Assembly: GCF_001544695.2 (NCBI RefSeq)
Contig: NZ_FCOM02000055.1
Span: 1 to 52,334, forward strand
Reading direction: 5' to 3'
Length of the DNA: 52,334 bases
From: Caballeronia arvi
Lineage (GTDB): Bacteria; Pseudomonadota; Gammaproteobacteria; Burkholderiales; Burkholderiaceae
Shown piece by piece: positions 44,849 to 52,334 of this stretch. The first letter of the stretch is position 1, and each line of letters begins with the position of its first letter. The notes below the pieces were generated by a model, which was not told the DNA's origin, ran no database searches, and saw only the letters and a list, made by a program, of their open reading frames with translations. The translations under genes and the position numbers were made by a program.

Positions 44849-45666
44849 ATTGCCTCCTGTATCACTTTCCATCCGAGATGCCGAACGAGATGCCTGCGAT
44901 GACTCGCGCTCACATGCGCGTCGTCCTGAGCGCCCAGCTTCCATGCAAAGTCGTTGAGTGCCGCGCGCAAATCTTCGCCGGTCAGTCTGGGAAGATATTC
45001 GACGACGGGCCGGTCGGCCACACCGCCCACGCCGATGCGGATCGAGTCGTCGGTGACGATCGCCGCGCACGCCACCAGCGCGAAATCGCCGTGCCTCGCG
45101 GAGAATTCCGTGAACGCGAAGCGCTCGTTCGGTTTCCTGAGCGGGAAGCGCACGGCCTCGACGAGCTCGTCCGGTTCGCGGGCCGTCATCAGCATTCCCT
45201 GGAAGAACGCGTCCGCGGGCAGGACCCGCTTCTTCTTTTTCGAGCGCAGCATCACGTCTCCGCCGAGCGTCGCGAGAACGAGCGGCAGTTCGGCGCTCGG
45301 GTCCGCATGCGCGACCGACCCGCATACCGTGCCCCGGTTTCTGATCTGGAAGTGCGAGATGTAGGGAAACGTGTGGCGCAGCAACGGCACTTCCTGTTCG
45401 AGCGTCTTGCGCCACTCCACGCTGCCTTGCGTCGCTGCCGCCTTGACGACGAGGTAACCGCCCGCCGTATCGACTTCCACGACATTCAGATCATCGGTGC
45501 GCGATACATCGACGATCCAGCGCGGCTGTGACAGCCGCATGTTCAGCACGGCCATCAACGACTGGCCGCCGGCCATGATCCGGGCATCCGCGCCACCGTG
45601 ATGCAGCGCCTCGAGCGCGTGCTGCGTGCTTTCCGCGCGCAGATAGCTGAATTGCGATGGCTTCAT
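44845..45666 (-). CDS. FAD-binding subunit of a molybdenum hydroxylase (CoxM-like), 273 aa
   Basis: Medium subunit that passes electrons from the 2Fe-2S clusters to the final acceptor. FAD motifs: MAGGQSLMAVLNMRL near residue 32 and GTVCGSVAHADPSAELP near 110. A short Lys run (KKKKR) sits in the middle. It lacks the extra 4Fe-4S loop found in 4-hydroxybenzoyl-CoA reductase. ATGA overlap with the large subunit gene upstream, and GGAGG in its ribosome binding site. The frame beyond 45666 is spurious. Confidence 0.92.
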   Translation of the reverse strand: MKPSQFSYLRAESTQHALEALHHGGADARIMAGGQSLMAVLNMRLSQPRWIVDVSRTDDLNVVEVDTAGGYLVVKAAATQGSVEWRKTLEQEVPLLRHTFPYISHFQIRNRGTVCGSVAHADPSAELPLVLATLGGDVMLRSKKKKRVLPADAFFQGMLMTAREPDELVEAVRFPLRKPNERFAFTEFSARHGDFALVACAAIVTDDSIRIGVGGVADRPVVEYLPRLTGEDLRAALNDFAWKLGAQDDAHVSASHRRHLVRHLGWKVIQEAM

Positions 45667-48600
45667 GCCTTCCTCCGGAACCGGGCCAGCAGTTTGTGCA
45701 ACCACGAACCGCCGCCGACGGGCTTGCCCGCTGCCTGCCGGCCGAGCGATTCGAAGAGCTGATTCAGCACCACCTTCGCAGCGCCTTCCAGCATCCGGCC
45801 ACCGACGGCCGCGACCTTGCCCGAGACCTGTGCTTCGTAGTCGTACGACAGCGACGTGCCTTTCGCTGTAGGCGTGAGTTCGACGAGTCCCTCCCCCTTC
45901 GCTGTGCCGAGCGGCGAGATACCCGCGCCCGAGAGCCGGAGCCTGCGGGGTGCGTCGATATCGGAGAGGCCGATCCTGGCTTCGAATCGCGCCTTGATCA
46001 TGCCGACGCCGACCGTGACATCCGCGCGATACTGGTTCGTGCCTGTCGCTTCGAGCGCGTTGCAACCGGGCACGACCTTGGCGAGTGCAGCCGGGTCCAT
46101 CAGAACCGCGAAGACTGCCTCCGGCGATGCGTCGAACTCGACCGTGCCTTGCGCCGTGAGCGCCTTGCCTCCGCCAGCCGGCTTTTTCTTGGGAGCAGCC
46201 TCGCGATACTCGGGACGCGACGGCTCGGGATCGTCGATGCCGATGAACGCAAGCACCTTCGCGGGCGTGAGCGGCAGCCGCACATCGTCGATGTCCAATG
46301 CATCGGCGACTGCATTGCCGATGCACGGCGGCGTGCTCATGTTGTTGCCCTCGCCGAGTCCCTTCGCCCCGAGCGGCGTAAATGGCGACGGCGTTTCGAG
46401 ATGCAGGATCAGCGGGTCCGGAACTTCGCAGGTCGTGGGCATCAGGTAATCCGCGAGCGTGCCCGACTGGAAGCTGCCGTCCGCGCCGTACCTGAACTCC
46501 TCCAGCAGCGATGCGCCGAGCCCCTGTGCAAACGCGCCGCGAATCTGTCCGTCCGCGAGTGCCGGATTCAGCAACGTGCCGGCATCGTGAGCGGTCACAT
46601 AGCGATCGATCCGGATACGGCCGGTGATACGGTCGACTTCCACGCCGCACATGTCGAAGGCAAAGCCGTAGCATGCCGATGTGTTGATCCGGTCCTGCTC
46701 GTCGGGCGGCTCCATGTTCGGAGGCGTCCAGAAGACCGTTTCGCGCAGGCCCGGCTCCTCGCCTTCGGGCAGGAGCGCGGGCGCCCAGTGCGGTGCGTTG
46801 CTCGCGGCGCGATTGAACGGCAATGCCTTCGCATCGTCACCCAAGGGCACGATACGGCCACCTTCGAACGTGACTTGATCCGGCGCGCAGCCGAACTGCG
46901 CCGCGACGATGCGCGCGAGCTTGTCTCTCACACGCATGGCCGCGAGATGAACGGTTCCCGCGACGGCCCCCGCGAAACGGCTGGAGTAGTTTCCCGACGC
47001 CACCGACCACGCATCCTTGTGCGTATCGAATTCGACGTTGACGACGATATCGGCCGGGTCGAGCCCGAGCACGTCGGCCACGACCTGCGCGCACACGGTC
47101 ATGTGCCCCTGTCCGGCGGGCGTGGATGCGATGGTGACGACCACGCCGCCCAACAGGTCGACGCTCACGGTCGCGCTGGCGATCGCGCCGTTCTTCGGGC
47201 CGGCCTTGCGCCGCGCCTCCGCCGGCAGCACGGTCGAGATATAGCCCATGTTCGAAACCGAAGGCTCGATGATCGCCGCGAAGCCGATGCCGTAGAGACG
47301 GCCCTCCTTGCGCGCGGCTTCGCGTCGTGCGGCCAGTTCTTCGAACCCGCCATCCGACAGCGCGCGTCTCAGGGCTTCCTGATAGTTGCCCGAATCGTAG
47401 AGCGCGCCCGATGGCGTGCGATACGGAAACGCATCTGCGCGGATGAAGTTCCGTCGGTAGACCTCAAGAATATCGAGCTTCAGTTCGATCGAAATGCGCT
47501 GCACGAGCCTCTCGAGCGCGAAATAGACCTGCGGGCCGCCGAAACCGCGCACGAGACCGGTCGGCGTCTTCGTGGTCAGCGCCACGCGGTTGCGCACCAG
47601 CAAATTGGGAATCGCATAGGCGCCCGTGAGGCAGCCGTGCATCCGATAGAAAGTAGCGGGCTCAGGCGCGCGAAGGTAACCGCCGCAGTCTTCGATCTGG
47701 TCGTAGGACAGCGCCGTGATGCGGCCGTCGCTCTCGACAGCGGCCTCGAGCTTCGTCAGGCGCGCCGTCGCCGACGTGGCCGCGCTCAGATGTTCGAGAC
47801 GGTCTTCGACCCACTTGACCGGCGCACCCGCCTTGCGGGACGCAAGACACATCAGGACCACGTAGGGAAAGACGGCCTGCTTGACGCCGAAGCTGCCGCC
47901 CGAGTCGCGCGGCGCCTTGTGGCGCAACCGGTTGGCGGGAAGCTTGAGCGCCATCGCCATGACCGCATGCAGCGAGAATGGGCCCATGAAGTTCGACGTG
48001 ACCTCATAACCTTCATTGCCGGCCAGAAATTCCGCGACCACCACGGCGCATTCGATCGGCGTGCAGGTGTTGCGCGGGTAATGTGCTTCGAGCGTCACGC
48101 GATGAGGCGCCTTCGCGAAGGCCGCTTCGGGGTCGCCATAGCGAAAGCGCCGGTCGCTCACCACGTTCGTGCCGACCTTCGGATGCAGGATGGGCGCATC
48201 GTCGGCGATGGCTGCCTCGATCGACGTGACGGGCGGCAACGGTGCGTATTCGACCTTGATGTGTTCGAGCCCGTCCTCGGCCAGTGCACGCGATTGCGCA
48301 ACGACCACGGCCACGGGTTCGCCGCTGTAACGCACGCGGTCGATCGCGAGCGCCCAATGCTCCATCGGTGACTTGACGCCGACGACGAAGGGCCGGGACC
48401 ACTCGCGGACGTCTTCGCCCGTCAGTACGGCATGCACGCCTTTCTGGGAGAGCGCGCCCGCGACATCGATGCTGATGATGTCGGCGTGCGGATGAGGGGA
48501 CCTGAGAACGGCCGCATGCAGGGTGCCGGGCTTGACGGCGATATCGTCGCCGTAGCGACCGCGTCCGGTCAGGATGGCGGCATCCTCGAGGCGCTCCATC

Positions 48601-48722
48601 GGCCGACCGACATGGCGAGGTGATCGCCGCTCGGCGTTCGATGGATCGACTGTTGACTTTGGTCGAGCTTCCTGTTCGACCAGGAGCTCGGTTCCGGTTT
48701 CGCTCACGCGTGTCTCCCGCAT
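45663..48722 (-). CDS. Molybdopterin large subunit fused to a CoxG-like SRPBCC domain, 1019 aa
   Basis: Residues about 40-800 are a xanthine dehydrogenase-family large subunit: VGRPMERLEDAAILTGRGRYGDD, RDSGGSFGVKQ, the substrate channel loop TGLVRGFGGPQVYFALERL, and GAKGLGEGNN with the catalytic Glu (about 789). Residues about 850-1000 are an SRPBCC domain of CoxG type (GTVEFDASPEAVFAVLMDPAALAKVVPGC), then a basic amphipathic end, WLHKLLARFRRKA. CoxG is normally separate and helps maturation or membrane attachment in CO dehydrogenase operons. The CO dehydrogenase active loop AYxCSFR is absent, so CO is not the substrate. A start at 48776 is possible. Heads a coupled run with the FAD, 2Fe-2S and ligase genes. 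Confidence 0.9.
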   Translation of the reverse strand: MRETRVSETGTELLVEQEARPKSTVDPSNAERRSPRHVGRPMERLEDAAILTGRGRYGDDIAVKPGTLHAAVLRSPHPHADIISIDVAGALSQKGVHAVLTGEDVREWSRPFVVGVKSPMEHWALAIDRVRYSGEPVAVVVAQSRALAEDGLEHIKVEYAPLPPVTSIEAAIADDAPILHPKVGTNVVSDRRFRYGDPEAAFAKAPHRVTLEAHYPRNTCTPIECAVVVAEFLAGNEGYEVTSNFMGPFSLHAVMAMALKLPANRLRHKAPRDSGGSFGVKQAVFPYVVLMCLASRKAGAPVKWVEDRLEHLSAATSATARLTKLEAAVESDGRITALSYDQIEDCGGYLRAPEPATFYRMHGCLTGAYAIPNLLVRNRVALTTKTPTGLVRGFGGPQVYFALERLVQRISIELKLDILEVYRRNFIRADAFPYRTPSGALYDSGNYQEALRRALSDGGFEELAARREAARKEGRLYGIGFAAIIEPSVSNMGYISTVLPAEARRKAGPKNGAIASATVSVDLLGGVVVTIASTPAGQGHMTVCAQVVADVLGLDPADIVVNVEFDTHKDAWSVASGNYSSRFAGAVAGTVHLAAMRVRDKLARIVAAQFGCAPDQVTFEGGRIVPLGDDAKALPFNRAASNAPHWAPALLPEGEEPGLRETVFWTPPNMEPPDEQDRINTSACYGFAFDMCGVEVDRITGRIRIDRYVTAHDAGTLLNPALADGQIRGAFAQGLGASLLEEFRYGADGSFQSGTLADYLMPTTCEVPDPLILHLETPSPFTPLGAKGLGEGNNMSTPPCIGNAVADALDIDDVRLPLTPAKVLAFIGIDDPEPSRPEYREAAPKKKPAGGGKALTAQGTVEFDASPEAVFAVLMDPAALAKVVPGCNALEATGTNQYRADVTVGVGMIKARFEARIGLSDIDAPRRLRLSGAGISPLGTAKGEGLVELTPTAKGTSLSYDYEAQVSGKVAAVGGRMLEGAAKVVLNQLFESLGRQAAGKPVGGGSWLHKLLARFRRKA

Positions 48723-48818
48723 GGAAATATGGATGCCGATGCCTTGCTTGCCGTCCGCATCGAGGCAAGTCAGCATCCTTCGTTGATTGCAATGTAAGGC
48801 CGGTCAGGTGGAATCGCT

Positions 48819-48855
48819 TTACCCGGCGACCGTGCGAATTACCCTGGAGTCTGAT
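48819..48855 (-). promoter_or_regulatory. Tandem TTACCC operator before the molybdenum hydroxylase genes
   Basis: On the plus strand TTACCC, 14 bases, TTACCCTG followed by GAGTCTGAT. The same element with identical spacing recurs at 50866-50902 before the enoyl-CoA hydratase gene, in the same orientation relative to its gene. Two copies 20 bp apart on one DNA face fit an AraC-family site; the AraC gene lies between the two elements. Confidence 0.72.
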
Positions 48856-48952
48856 GCTTTTCGATGGCCATCTTTCGACTCAGGCGGCAGCAGCGGACAT
48901 CGAATCGGACTCGCGCATCGCGCGCATCGGATGTACTGCGGGACGGGGACGC

Positions 48953-49822
48953 CTATATCTGGACCTCGCCACGATCGTCGTAGAGTTCGACTACGCGGCG
49001 GTATTCGCTCGGCGTGATGCCGAGATGCTGGCGAAAGAATCGCGTGAAATGCGCGGGGGCCGAGAATCCGAGATCGTATGAAATCTCCGTCATCGAAGTC
49101 TTCCCGGACGCCAGATCCCTGATCGCACTCTCCATGCGCAGTACATTGAGATACACGTTTGGCGTGACCCCGGTGCAGCGATGGAACAACGCGAAGAAAT
49201 GGGCGCGTGACAGGCCACAGTGTTCCGCGAGCCGGTTCATGTCCGGCTCGCCCCCCGTGTTTTCACGAAGCCAGGCAATCGCCTTGCGAATGCGCGGATC
49301 GCTCGGACGACGGCTGGCGAACTCCATTTGCCGCGACAAGTCGCGCCAGCTTCGGTCCGGATCGATCACGGAGATCATCAGCTCGCAGAGGAGCCCTTCG
49401 AGTCTCTCGGATGCGATGCTGTCGGACCACCACATTTCCAGCGCCAGTTCCTCCGCCAGCTTGCGCGCCTGCGCCGACAACTGCACACAGGGCTGCGGGA
49501 AGAATTGCGGGTGGCCGCTGCCGCCCAACGGATGCTGGATATGCGCGAGCCAGTCCGGTTCGATGTACATCGCCAGAATGACCGTATGCTGCTCCGAGTT
49601 TCCGTTGTGCGTGTACGCGTGTGGTTCCCAGGGATTGACGAGCACTGCCGTTTCGGCCGACAACGGCTGCATTTCGTCATGCACGGCGAAGAACGTGTCA
49701 GGTCCCGCCGCCTTGATGAGCAGATGGCAGTGGTGATGCGCATGGTGAACGAGCGGCGCGTCCATATCCAGCAGTGCGACCCGCCCAAACCTGCCCTGAT
49801 AGATTTTTATCGCGTTCGACAC
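48953..49822 (-). CDS. AraC-family transcriptional regulator, 289 aa
   Basis: An N-terminal cupin sensor (HHAHHHCHLLIKAAGP, VNPWEPHAYTH) and a C-terminal double helix-turn-helix: MNRLAEHCGLSRAHFFALFHRCTGVTPNVYLNVLRM and TSMTEISYDLGFSAPAHFTRFFRQHLGITPSEYRR. The His-rich strand near residue 26 may be a metal or ligand site. It lies 65 bp after the enoyl-CoA hydratase and 230 bp before the molybdenum hydroxylase operon, on the same strand. The paired tandem elements in front of both units are its likely targets. Confidence 0.9.
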   Translation of the reverse strand: MSNAIKIYQGRFGRVALLDMDAPLVHHAHHHCHLLIKAAGPDTFFAVHDEMQPLSAETAVLVNPWEPHAYTHNGNSEQHTVILAMYIEPDWLAHIQHPLGGSGHPQFFPQPCVQLSAQARKLAEELALEMWWSDSIASERLEGLLCELMISVIDPDRSWRDLSRQMEFASRRPSDPRIRKAIAWLRENTGGEPDMNRLAEHCGLSRAHFFALFHRCTGVTPNVYLNVLRMESAIRDLASGKTSMTEISYDLGFSAPAHFTRFFRQHLGITPSEYRRVVELYDDRGEVQI

Positions 49823-49887
49823 TCGTGCGGCCTCTCACAAAAGACATCTCACTCGATGGGTGGGGAACCCGTCCCGTCCGCCATTCG

Positions 49888-50694
49888 TCAATGGCCCGTG
49901 AAAGTGGCCCTGCGCTTTTCATGAAAGGCCTCGACTCCCTCGCGGAAGTCTTCCGAGCTGCGAAGCCGGCTGTAGCTGTGTCCTTCCAGCTCGATTGCAA
50001 TCGAAAGCGGCGCGTCCTCGGTATCGTTCAGCAGCTTTTTCGCGGTGCGCTGAGCGAGCGGAGAAAACGCGAGCAGTTCGCGAACGAGCGCGTCAGTTGC
50101 AGTCTCGAGGTCGCTATCGGCGACACACTCCGTCGCGATACCCCAATCGTACGCCTGCTCGCCAGGAATGCGGCGCGAGCGCATGACGATGTCCTTGGTC
50201 CGCCCGATGCCGACCATCTTCTGCAGACGCGCGGATCCGCCCGAGCCGGGAATTTGCCCGAGCTTCTGTTCAGGGAGCGCATAGAGGGTCGTCTCCGTGG
50301 CGATGCGGAAATCGCAGGCAAGCGACAACTCGAAGCCGACGCCGAAGCAATAGCCTCTGTTCGCGGCGATCACGGGCTTGCTGCAGCGTGCCGGAGAAGC
50401 GATATTCCAGGCGAGCTTCGACACATGCTCGGGCGACGCCTCGATGAAACCCTTGATGTCGCCGCCGCTCGAAAAATGCTCGCCCACTGCGCGCACGACG
50501 ATCACACGCACCCTGGGATCGTCATCCAGTGCCTCGAACACAACGCGGAGTTGTTCGCGCTGCAGCATCGACACGATATTGAAGGGAGGCCGGTCGAGAA
50601 TAATGTCGGCACGCGAGTCGGCCTCTCTGATTTCAACGCGAAAACCATCGGGTTCCGCGAGCAGTTTCTGCGCTTTGTGGACGAGCTGATTCAT
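49888..50694 (-). CDS. Enoyl-CoA hydratase/isomerase family (crotonase) protein, 268 aa
   Basis: Crotonase fold with both oxyanion-hole segments (HFSSGGDIKGF and GYCFGVGFELSLACD). Both hydratase Glu positions are kept, one in GFELS and one in LPEQKLGQIPGSGG, so hydratase or retro-aldol chemistry is possible. Typical length. First gene of the unit with the AraC regulator, with a long promoter region behind it. With a CoA ligase, MFS importer and molybdenum hydroxylase nearby, it likely acts on a CoA-bound side chain or dearomatised ring. Confidence 0.88.
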   Translation of the reverse strand: MNQLVHKAQKLLAEPDGFRVEIREADSRADIILDRPPFNIVSMLQREQLRVVFEALDDDPRVRVIVVRAVGEHFSSGGDIKGFIEASPEHVSKLAWNIASPARCSKPVIAANRGYCFGVGFELSLACDFRIATETTLYALPEQKLGQIPGSGGSARLQKMVGIGRTKDIVMRSRRIPGEQAYDWGIATECVADSDLETATDALVRELLAFSPLAQRTAKKLLNDTEDAPLSIAIELEGHSYSRLRSSEDFREGVEAFHEKRRATFTGH

Positions 50695-51189
50695 GAATGT
50701 TCCTCTTTTACGGCTGGATTGATCAGGGTTACCACGGACTCGATACCGAAGGTTCAGACCGTGTCGTTGATGCGAACTGTCTTCGTTCGAGGGCGACTTA
50801 CGCCGAGACTCTCGCGGTCAGCGTTTTAATTTGATTCAAGTATCGACTAACGGCCGCGCGCCCGCTTACCCGCGATTCCAGCCACTTACCCTGCAGTCCG
50901 ATTTTCCGAGAGACACAGGCGGGAAATTCGATTTTTTTATTCTCTGAACCAGAGGCGGGAGCGAGAGAGCCGGAACGCGATTGCCATCTTCAGCGGTTTG
51001 TTGCGGGTCGATGGCGGGTGATGCGAGCGCCCGGAGAGTCGTGGATGCGGCAATGGAGGCGACGCCGCGTGCGATTTCAAGTTCGGAGTACGTCTGTGCA
51101 ACCGTGCACGACACCGAAGGCACAATCGTCCACTCTTCGGCCTCGCTGACGCAAAGCCGACGGTTGAACTGCGGGTCGACGCGAGGCGC
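50695..51189. other. Promoter region of the enoyl-CoA hydratase gene and IS91-linked sequence
   Basis: About 495 bp. The left part holds the tandem TTACCC element. The right part, from about 50930, follows the transposase remnant and has only an Arg/Ser/Pro-rich chance frame of the sort seen behind IS91-type transposase genes. No credible gene. Confidence 0.5.
50866..50902 (-). promoter_or_regulatory. Tandem TTACCC operator before the enoyl-CoA hydratase gene
   Basis: TTACCC, 14 bases, TTACCCTG, then CAGTCCGAT, matching the element at 48819-48855 (which reads GAGTCTGAT) in spacing and flank. It lies 172-208 bp before the start codon. Confidence 0.72.
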
Positions 51190-51443
51190 TCATCGCTGTG
51201 CTGCCTTTGGCCGTGCGCGAATCGGTACGGTGCGCGTCAGAATGTCGATGACGAGCATCGGCGCGCCACAATGGCAGCAGATGAACGTCGGTCGATCGAC
51301 GATGGCTGCGTCGTGCTGTGACGGGCTGAGTTTGGATCCAACACCGAGCAGCGTGCGAATCTTGGCTAGGTTGGCGCGGCGCACTGGGTTGGCAAGCAAC
51401 CCGTAATGGCGGATGCGATGGAAGCTGCGAGACTTCGCGAGCG
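51190..51443 (-). mobile_element. IS91-family transposase C-terminal remnant
   Basis: The frame encodes SFHRIRHYGLLANPVRRANLAKIRTLLGV and, further on, FICCHCGAPMLVID, matching the end of IS91/IS801-type Y2 transposases, where FHRIRHYGLLA and a final CPCCGGRM-like zinc motif are standard. The catalytic part, about 300 residues, is missing. It joins a lipoprotein start directly upstream, so the element or a deletion beside it probably cut that gene. Confidence 0.78.
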
Positions 51444-51536
51444 CGACCCGTCCGAAGCGCATCCAGCGAGCACGAGCGCAAAGCAGGCCGCGGCACATGC
51501 GATGGCGCCCGCTCGGTCCAGGCGGGTAGTTTTCAT
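51366..51536 (-). pseudogene. Lipoprotein N-terminal fragment cut by the IS91 remnant
   Basis: From 51536 the frame gives MKTTRLDRAGAIACAAACFALVLAGCASDGS: a positively charged start, a hydrophobic core and the lipobox LAGC, a textbook lipoprotein signal. After about 32 residues it runs into DNA whose other frame is the transposase tail, and stops at 51366. The original mature part is lost. No strong ribosome binding site is seen. Confidence 0.65.
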
Positions 51537-51809
51537 CGAATCAATACCGGTGTGAGATAAAAGACACCATGCCATGCGCGGATTCTCGCGAGCGAACTCG
51601 CGCACGTAGAAACCGTGGATTTCACGAGCCGAAGTCGCGCTGGAATGAGGGTTACGTCAACCGCGCGCGGAGCTGCGTTTTGGCAGCCGGCCAGCGCTTA
51701 TGATGCCGGGACTGTATGGCTGTCGATGATCCCGCGTGGGCGCGATCATCCGCTCCTGCCACCGCGTAAGCGCCAAGACCTGACACGGCCGCAGACCCGG
51801 AAAGGCATC

Positions 51810-52334
51810 TCACGCGAGCCGGAGCACCGCATGGCTAATCACCACGCACGCCGTCGCGATGACCGCGAGCCAGCTTAACGCCCGAAGCGACCAGTGCGCC
51901 GAAAGATCCCCGACCGCGCCGCGTTTCGAGCTCAACAGAACGAGCAGGACGAGTACCGGCGTGACGGTCATCCCGTTGACGACCGCGCTCCAATAGAGCG
52001 CTTTGGCCGGCTCGACGTGACTTGCAGCCAGCGCCGTCGCGATCGCCATGCCGGCCGCCATGATCGCCGCGAGCAACCCGGCGATCCGCCGGTCGCGCCG
52101 CTCGCCGCGTTCCCAGTGAATTGAACTTGCCACGGCCCCCGCTGCCGAACCCGCCAGCGGCGGCAGCGCAAGCGAGGCCGAGCCGAACAGCGCCAGAGCC
52201 AAAACCTGGCGTGCATAGCCATGGGCAAGCGGCTCCAGCACGCCGGCCATCGGCGAAGTCTCGCCCGCAAACGTGCCGGGAAGGAGATGCAGTGTCGCCG
52301 CGGCAGCAATCATCACGCAGACCGAGACCGCATT
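51810..52334 (-). CDS. Nramp-family metal transporter, C-terminal part (runs off window)
   Basis: The last 174 residues of an Nramp/MntH-type divalent metal transporter; the frame stays open to the window edge (NAVSVCVMIAAAATLH) so the start lies outside. Family features: helix with MIAAAATLH, LEPLAHGYARQVLALALFGSASLALPPLAGSAAGAVA, then PAKALYWSAVVNGMTVTPVLVLLVLLS. At least four hydrophobic helices. The metal-binding DPGN of TM1 is in the missing part. The 273 bp between its end and the lipoprotein fragment hold no gene that I can support. Confidence 0.85.
   Translation of the reverse strand, partial: NAVSVCVMIAAAATLHLLPGTFAGETSPMAGVLEPLAHGYARQVLALALFGSASLALPPLAGSAAGAVASSIHWERGERRDRRIAGLLAAIMAAGMAIATALAASHVEPAKALYWSAVVNGMTVTPVLVLLVLLSSKRGAVGDLSAHWSLRALSWLAVIATACVVISHAVLRLA

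Noticed and set aside
45657..48371. Plus-strand open frame of 904 codons
   Set aside because: It is antisense to the molybdenum large subunit, whose motifs are unmistakable; the product is an Arg/Asp-rich shadow.
45663..48722. Aerobic CO dehydrogenase
   Set aside because: The form I active-site loop AYxCSFR is absent; the loop reads GLVRGFGGPQVYF.
42730..50694. 4-Hydroxybenzoyl-CoA reductase
   Set aside because: The FAD subunit lacks the extra 4Fe-4S cluster loop of that enzyme, and no benzoyl-CoA pathway genes are nearby.
50866..51123. Minus-strand frame of 85 codons after the IS91 tail
   Set aside because: The composition is Ser/Ala/Pro-rich without structure, and it covers the operator of the next gene; typical of sequence beside IS91 transposases.

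Overview
The window looks like an accessory region of a Burkholderiaceae genome (Burkholderia, Paraburkholderia or Caballeronia type). The evidence is high GC, two Burkholderia-style trimeric porins that begin their mature part with AQSSVTL(Y/F)G, many LysR, AraC and LacI regulators beside catabolic operons, and an IS91-family remnant. No rRNA, tRNA, CRISPR array or replication gene was seen.

Layout. 1-4.8 kb: a hypothetical gene, a small Hfq paralogue, a RelE/ParE-type toxin whose partner seems lost, ilvE and a short leuA without the leucine-sensing domain, plus decayed pieces of a TetR regulator and an alanine racemase. 4.9-11.2 kb: one glycine-rich autotransporter of about 2,100 residues. 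11.7-16.9 kb: an M20 amidohydrolase, an MFS importer, a LysR regulator and a frameshifted gamma-glutamyltransferase. 17.0-22.9 kb: a LacI regulator facing an operon of NCS2 nucleobase permease, amidohydrolase/deaminase, TSUP transporter and porin, with two CG-centred palindromic operators between them.

23.4-27.4 kb: the most unusual locus. A 932-residue protein joins a BenC-like ferredoxin/flavin reductase, an FCD ligand-binding domain (normally the sensor of GntR regulators) and a cytochrome P450. A convergent AraC/PobR-like regulator follows. The same bipartite 39-bp sequence lies upstream of both genes. 27.7-30.1 kb: mgtC, two unrecognised small proteins with strong ribosome binding sites, gene-poor DNA, and a HAD phosphatase fragment.

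30.1-40.9 kb: two related nitrogen-heterocycle or ureide modules. Each has a sodium:solute symporter with a DUF3311 partner and a CodA-like deaminase. One module adds (S)-ureidoglycine aminohydrolase. The other adds an Atz/Trz-like deaminase and a porin, as a tightly overlapping five-gene operon divergent from a LysR gene. 41.0-50.7 kb: a molybdenum hydroxylase operon (large subunit fused to a CoxG-like domain, FAD subunit, 2Fe-2S subunit) with an acyl-CoA ligase, an MFS importer, an AraC regulator and an enoyl-CoA hydratase. A tandem TTACCC element lies in front of both transcription units. An xdhC remnant sits at the downstream edge. 51-52.3 kb: an IS91 transposase tail joined to a lipoprotein N-terminus, and the C-terminal part of an Nramp metal transporter that runs off the window.

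Overall the region looks like intact, separately regulated catabolic operons for aromatic acids and purine, pyrimidine or ureide compounds, placed among broken genes, as expected of a variable replicon. Substrates are inferred from families and context; none is proven by the sequence.
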